In this document: in pieces, positions 6,047-8,448 of the stretch | Layout: every line of letters starts with the position of its first letter | How positions within the stretch are numbered: the stretch's first letter is position 1 | Source: Prado023 sp036375875 | GTDB taxonomy: Bacteria; Actinomycetota; Actinomycetes; S36-B12; CAIYMF01 | Assembly: GCA_036375875.1 (NCBI GenBank) | Contig: DASVBK010000062.1 | Coordinates: forward strand, 1-8,448 | Direction: 5' to 3' | DNA: 8,448 nucleotides | The notes under the pieces: generated by a model | The model's input: the letters and a program-made list of their open reading frames with translations, nothing else | Told to the model about the DNA's origin: nothing | Database searches by the model: none | Made by a program: the position numbers and the translations under genes

Positions 6047-6687
6047 CAGGCTCCCTTGGCCTTCGAGGCCCGCGCCGCGAGATCCGCTGCTGGCTCCCGG
6101 TAGCCCACGGCCACGAGCTTGTTGCCCTCGAACGTGAACGAGGTGAGCGAGGCGAGGTTGCACTGGCGCTTGCGCGGGTCGTGCACGAACGAGCGGTCCT
6201 CCGCATCGAGCCGGCAGATCCAGATGGGCAGCTGGTGGCTGACGAGCAGGGCCTCGTGCCCGCGGGCCTCATCGCGGGCTCGCCGCACGGCGTGACGCAT
6301 GCGCGCGGCGATCACCTGGTAGGGCTCACCCCACGAGGGGGTGAACGGGTTGTAGAGGTGACGCCACGCCCTGGGGTTCTTGAGGATGCCATCCCCGACG
6401 CCCACGACCTGGCCCTCGAAGACGTTGTCGGCCTCGATGAGGTTGGGATCGGTGCCGATCGGCAGGCCGAAGGCCTCGGCCGTGGGCTGGGCGGTCTCCT
6501 GCGCCCGCTCCAGCGGCGAGGCGGTCACCACCGTGAGGTCCCGGCCGGCCAGTGCCTCGGCAGCCCGCAGGGCCATCTCCCAGCCCAAGTCGGAGAGGTG
6601 GAAGTCCGGCAGGCGCCCGTACAGCAACCCAGTGGGGTTGTGGACCTCGCCGTGGCGCAGCAGATGCACCGTGGTGCGCTCGGTCAT
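6046..6687 (-). CDS. Histidine phosphatase family protein (phosphoglycerate mutase-like)
   Basis: A 213-residue cytoplasmic enzyme of the two-histidine phosphatase superfamily. The phosphate pocket is intact: R11-H12-G13-E14 in LLRHGEVHNP, with H12 the residue phosphorylated in this fold; R61 in ASPLERAQET; E85 or E91 in LIEADNVFEG as likely proton donor; and the second histidine H151 in LLVSHQLPIW. The NPTGLLYGRLPDFHLSDLG segment and overall length suit the small phosphatase branch rather than glycolytic mutase, so the true substrate is unknown. It leads the cytochrome c maturation operon, its stop overlapping the thioredoxin start by one base. The corresponding M. tuberculosis gene as I recall it (Rv0525) occupies the same place between hemL and the thioredoxin. 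AGGAG six nt upstream supports this ATG over an in-frame ATG fourteen codons earlier. Family is firm, function open. Confidence 0.93.
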   Translation of the reverse strand: MTERTTVHLLRHGEVHNPTGLLYGRLPDFHLSDLGWEMALRAAEALAGRDLTVVTASPLERAQETAQPTAEAFGLPIGTDPNLIEADNVFEGQVVGVGDGILKNPRAWRHLYNPFTPSWGEPYQVIAARMRHAVRRARDEARGHEALLVSHQLPIWICRLDAEDRSFVHDPRKRQCNLASLTSFTFEGNKLVAVGYREPAADLAARASKAKGA

Positions 6688-6693
6688 GGGCGG

Positions 6694-6698
6694 CTCCT
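6694..6698 (-). promoter_or_regulatory. Ribosome-binding site deciding the phosphatase start
   Basis: AGGAG, read on the minus strand from 6698 to 6694, lies 6 nt before the ATG at 6687-6685. It supports the start immediately before TERTTVHLLRHGE instead of the in-frame ATG at 6729. Confidence 0.65.
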
Positions 6699-6727
6699 GC
6701 TCACTGTGGGCGTCGCGTGCAGCGCCC

Positions 6728-6733
6728 ATTGTG
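6728..6733 (-). promoter_or_regulatory. Weak -10 candidate for the phosphatase-to-ccsB operon
   Basis: CACAAT on the minus strand (6733-6728) matches the -10 consensus at four of six positions and lies about 40 nt upstream of the phosphatase start. No convincing -35 stands at normal spacing. The 190-bp gap before the operon makes a promoter somewhere in it likely, but read-through from hemBL is not excluded. I see no other clear site in the gap. Confidence 0.2.
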
Positions 6734-6824
6734 CCGTCCGGATCGGGGTACGCCGACCTGCCGGCACCGTGCGCGGATCCGCTGCGATGCCGCATCTGCG
6801 CCGCTCCACTGGGGCCGCCACACG

Positions 6825-6847
6825 GGCGGACCGGGAGCAGGTCCGCC
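6825..6847 (-). terminator. Stable hairpin downstream of hemL, possible terminator
   Basis: GGCGGACC (6825-6832) and GGTCCGCC (6840-6847) form a perfect 8-bp stem with a 7-nt loop. It starts about 30 nt after the hemL stop on the transcribed strand. There is no T-run after it, so it would be a non-canonical terminator or a 3'-end stabiliser; a regulator site is another reading. The perfect dyad in the only sizeable gap of the minus-strand block makes some transcript-end role likely. Confidence 0.4.
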
Positions 6848-6877
6848 GGACCGAGGGAGGCTGCCAGCCGGGGAGCG

Positions 6878-8299
6878 TCATGCGGGCGACCCCGGGGGGC
6901 GGGCCGCAGCCGCTGCACGGGCGGCCGCCGGCAGGGCGTCGACCAGCCGGTCCAGCGCGTCGTCGTCGTGCGCCGCGGAGACGAACCACGCCTCGAAGGC
7001 CGACGGCGGGAGGTAGACGCCGGCGTCGAGCATCGCGTGGAAGAACGGTGGGTAGCGCCAGGCCTGCTGGGCGGCGGCGCCCGCCCAGTCCCGCACGGGC
7101 TCCTCGCCGAAGAACAGCGAGCCGAGGTTGCCGGCTGCCTGCCAGCGGTGCGGCACCCCCTGGGCCGCGAGGGCCGCCGAGACCGCCGCCCCCACCTGCG
7201 CCGAAGCAACGTCCAGCCGCTCGTAGACGCTCGTGTCGCAGGCCCGCAGGGTGGCCAGGCCCGCGGTGGTCGCGATCGGGTTCCCGGACAGCGTCCCGGC
7301 CTGGTAGACCGGACCGGCCGGGGCGAGCATCGCCATCACGTCCACGCGGCCGCCGAACGCCGCTGCGGGCAGGCCGCCGCCCATCACCTTGCCGAACGTG
7401 AGCAGGTCGGGTGCCCACCCCTCGACCGCACCGTCCAGGCCCCAGTGCCCGGCGGCGGAGACCCGGAACCCGGTCATCACCTCATCGGAGATGCACAGCG
7501 CTCCGGACTCCCGGCACAGCCGCGCGATCCCCGCGTTGAACCCGGGTTCGGGCGGCACGACGCCCATGTTCGCCGCCGCGGCCTCGGTGATCACCGCCGC
7601 GATCTCGCCGCCCCGCTCGGCGAACAGCGCCTCGAGCGCGGGGAGGTCGTTGTACGGCAGCACGATGGTCTCGGCGGCCTGGGCGCGCGTGACGCCCGGC
7701 GAGTCCGGCAGCCCGAGCGTCGCCACCCCGGAGCCCGCGGACACCAGCAGCGCGTCGACGTGGCCGTGGTAGCAGCCGGCGAACTTCACGACCAGCGAGC
7801 GGCCGGTGAAGCCGCGGGCGAGCCGCAGGGCCGACATGGTCGCCTCGGTGCCCGACGAGACCAGCCGGACCTGCTCGACCGGGGCCACGCGCGCGACGAT
7901 CTCCTCGGCCAGCTCGACCTCGGCCGGAGCAGGCGTCCCGAACGAGAAGCCGCGCGAGACCGCCGCCTGCACCGCGCCGACGACCGCCGGGTGGGCGTGG
8001 CCGAGGATCATCGGCCCCCATGAGCACACCATGTCCAGGTACGTGCGGCCGTCGACGTCGGTGATCCACGGCCCGGAGCCGGAGGCCATGAACCGCGGCG
8101 TCCCGCCGACTGCGCGGAACGCGCGCACCGGCGAGTTCACGCCGCCCGGTGACACGCCCAGCGCCCGGGCGAACCAGGCCTCGGAGCGCACGGGCTCGAG
8201 GGCGTCCGGGCCCGCCAGCGCGCCGCGGGCGCGGGTCTCGGCGGCCAGCAGCGCGCGTGCCCGGGCGGTGTCGTCGGGCAGCTTGGGCATCGGCGTCAT
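6878..8299 (-). CDS. hemL: Glutamate-1-semialdehyde 2,1-aminomutase
   Basis: HemL is a PLP enzyme that converts glutamate-1-semialdehyde to 5-aminolevulinate, the committed precursor of heme in the C5 pathway. The protein has 473 residues, near the upper end for the family because of an N-terminal extension of about 35 residues. Family features appear in order: PGGVNSPVRAF near the N-terminus, SSGTEATMSALRLARG for the cofactor phosphate, CYHGH, DEVMTGFR with D272 contacting the pyridine nitrogen, TFGKVMGGGLP with K304 as the Schiff-base lysine, and YQAGTLSGNP. No key residue is missing. The ATG at 8299 overlaps the hemB stop as ATGA; a second ATG three codons in is possible. The tail ends in a low-complexity Ala-rich stretch. 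It is co-transcribed with hemB and lies directly upstream of the cytochrome c operon, tying heme supply to heme use. Confidence 0.97.
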   Translation of the reverse strand: MTPMPKLPDDTARARALLAAETRARGALAGPDALEPVRSEAWFARALGVSPGGVNSPVRAFRAVGGTPRFMASGSGPWITDVDGRTYLDMVCSWGPMILGHAHPAVVGAVQAAVSRGFSFGTPAPAEVELAEEIVARVAPVEQVRLVSSGTEATMSALRLARGFTGRSLVVKFAGCYHGHVDALLVSAGSGVATLGLPDSPGVTRAQAAETIVLPYNDLPALEALFAERGGEIAAVITEAAAANMGVVPPEPGFNAGIARLCRESGALCISDEVMTGFRVSAAGHWGLDGAVEGWAPDLLTFGKVMGGGLPAAAFGGRVDVMAMLAPAGPVYQAGTLSGNPIATTAGLATLRACDTSVYERLDVASAQVGAAVSAALAAQGVPHRWQAAGNLGSLFFGEEPVRDWAGAAAQQAWRYPPFFHAMLDAGVYLPPSAFEAWFVSAAHDDDALDRLVDALPAAARAAAAARPPGSPA

Positions 8300-8448
8300 G
8301 GCCGCCCCCGGTACCCGCGCACGGCCTCGGCATGCCCCGAGGCGAGCCACCCGGCGACCTCCGCCGCCCAGTACGTGAGCACGATGTCCGCCCCGGCCCG
8401 GCGGATCACGGTGAGCGTCTCGAGGATCGCGCGCTCCCGATCGATCCA
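8296..8448 (-). CDS. hemB: Porphobilinogen synthase (delta-aminolevulinate dehydratase), C-terminal end
   Basis: The final 50 codons and stop of HemB, which condenses two 5-aminolevulinate molecules into porphobilinogen; the rest lies beyond the right edge. The visible part reads ERAILETLTVIRRAGADIVL and then TYWAAEVAGWL, the characteristic last helix-strand-helix of the ALAD barrel (usually RAGAD-[IL]-[IL]-LTYWA). About fifteen residues follow the usual end of the fold. The active-site lysines and metal ligands are outside the window. The stop shares ATGA with the hemL start, so the two genes are translationally coupled. The frame is open from the first base at the edge, with no sign of disruption. 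Confidence 0.93.
   Translation of the reverse strand, partial: WIDRERAILETLTVIRRAGADIVLTYWAAEVAGWLASGHAEAVRGYRGRP

Noticed and set aside
6047..6163. Longer start for the thioredoxin lipoprotein
   Set aside because: An upstream start would put about 39 unrelated residues before the signal peptide and lie inside phosphatase coding sequence. The ATG at 6046 gives a normal signal peptide and lipobox.
6380..8023. Plus-strand open frame of 547 codons opposite the phosphatase and hemL
   Set aside because: It crosses two unrelated minus-strand genes and their intergenic gap, has no domain signal, and lies antisense to the complete HemL motif set.

Overview
The window is very GC-rich, compactly coded DNA with many GTG/TTG starts and overlapping genes, typical of an actinobacterium. 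Protein character and gene order suggest a Micrococcales-like organism such as a Cellulomonas relative; the lineage is an inference, since no rRNA or other marker is present. All strand assignments rest on recognisable protein motifs. The long open frames on the opposite strands are GC-driven shadows.

Layout. (1) Positions 1-593, minus strand: the N-terminal two hundred or so residues of a 14-TM-type (DHA2, EmrB/QacA-like) MFS drug exporter, running off the left edge. (2) Positions 594-695: a divergent control region with a perfect 19-bp palindrome plus a third half-site, overlapping the exporter promoter. (3) Positions 696-1277, plus strand: a TetR-type regulator starting at TTG, presumably the local repressor of the exporter. 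(4) A short convergent gap. (5) Positions 1352-6687, minus strand: a five-gene overlapping operon, read right to left as histidine phosphatase - TlpA/ResA-like lipoprotein thioredoxin - CcdA - ResB - CcsB. This is the System II (Ccs) cytochrome c maturation module. (6) A 190-bp gap holding a hairpin and a weak promoter candidate. (7) Positions 6878-8448, minus strand: hemL (glutamate-1-semialdehyde aminomutase), overlapped at its start by the last 50 codons of hemB (porphobilinogen synthase), which enters from the right edge.

How the genes work together. HemL makes 5-aminolevulinate and HemB condenses two of these to porphobilinogen, so the right-hand genes feed heme synthesis. The downstream operon uses that heme. 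CcdA passes reducing power across the membrane to the TlpA-like lipoprotein, which keeps apocytochrome CXXCH cysteines reduced, while the ResB-CcsB synthase exports heme and ligates it. The order hemL - histidine phosphatase - thioredoxin - ccdA - resB - ccsB matches the Mycobacterium tuberculosis Rv0524-Rv0529 region as I remember it, so this is a conserved actinobacterial core locus. The exporter/TetR pair at the left is accessory and functionally separate.

I found no mobile element, CRISPR array, RNA gene, phage gene or clearly new system. The most notable points are the three-half-site operator, low-complexity expansions in three consecutive cytochrome-biogenesis membrane proteins (one being a 39-bp in-frame tandem repeat), alternative hairpins over the ccdA ribosome-binding site, and the unexplained conserved histidine phosphatase leading the operon. 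No stretch longer than 190 bp lacks a gene.
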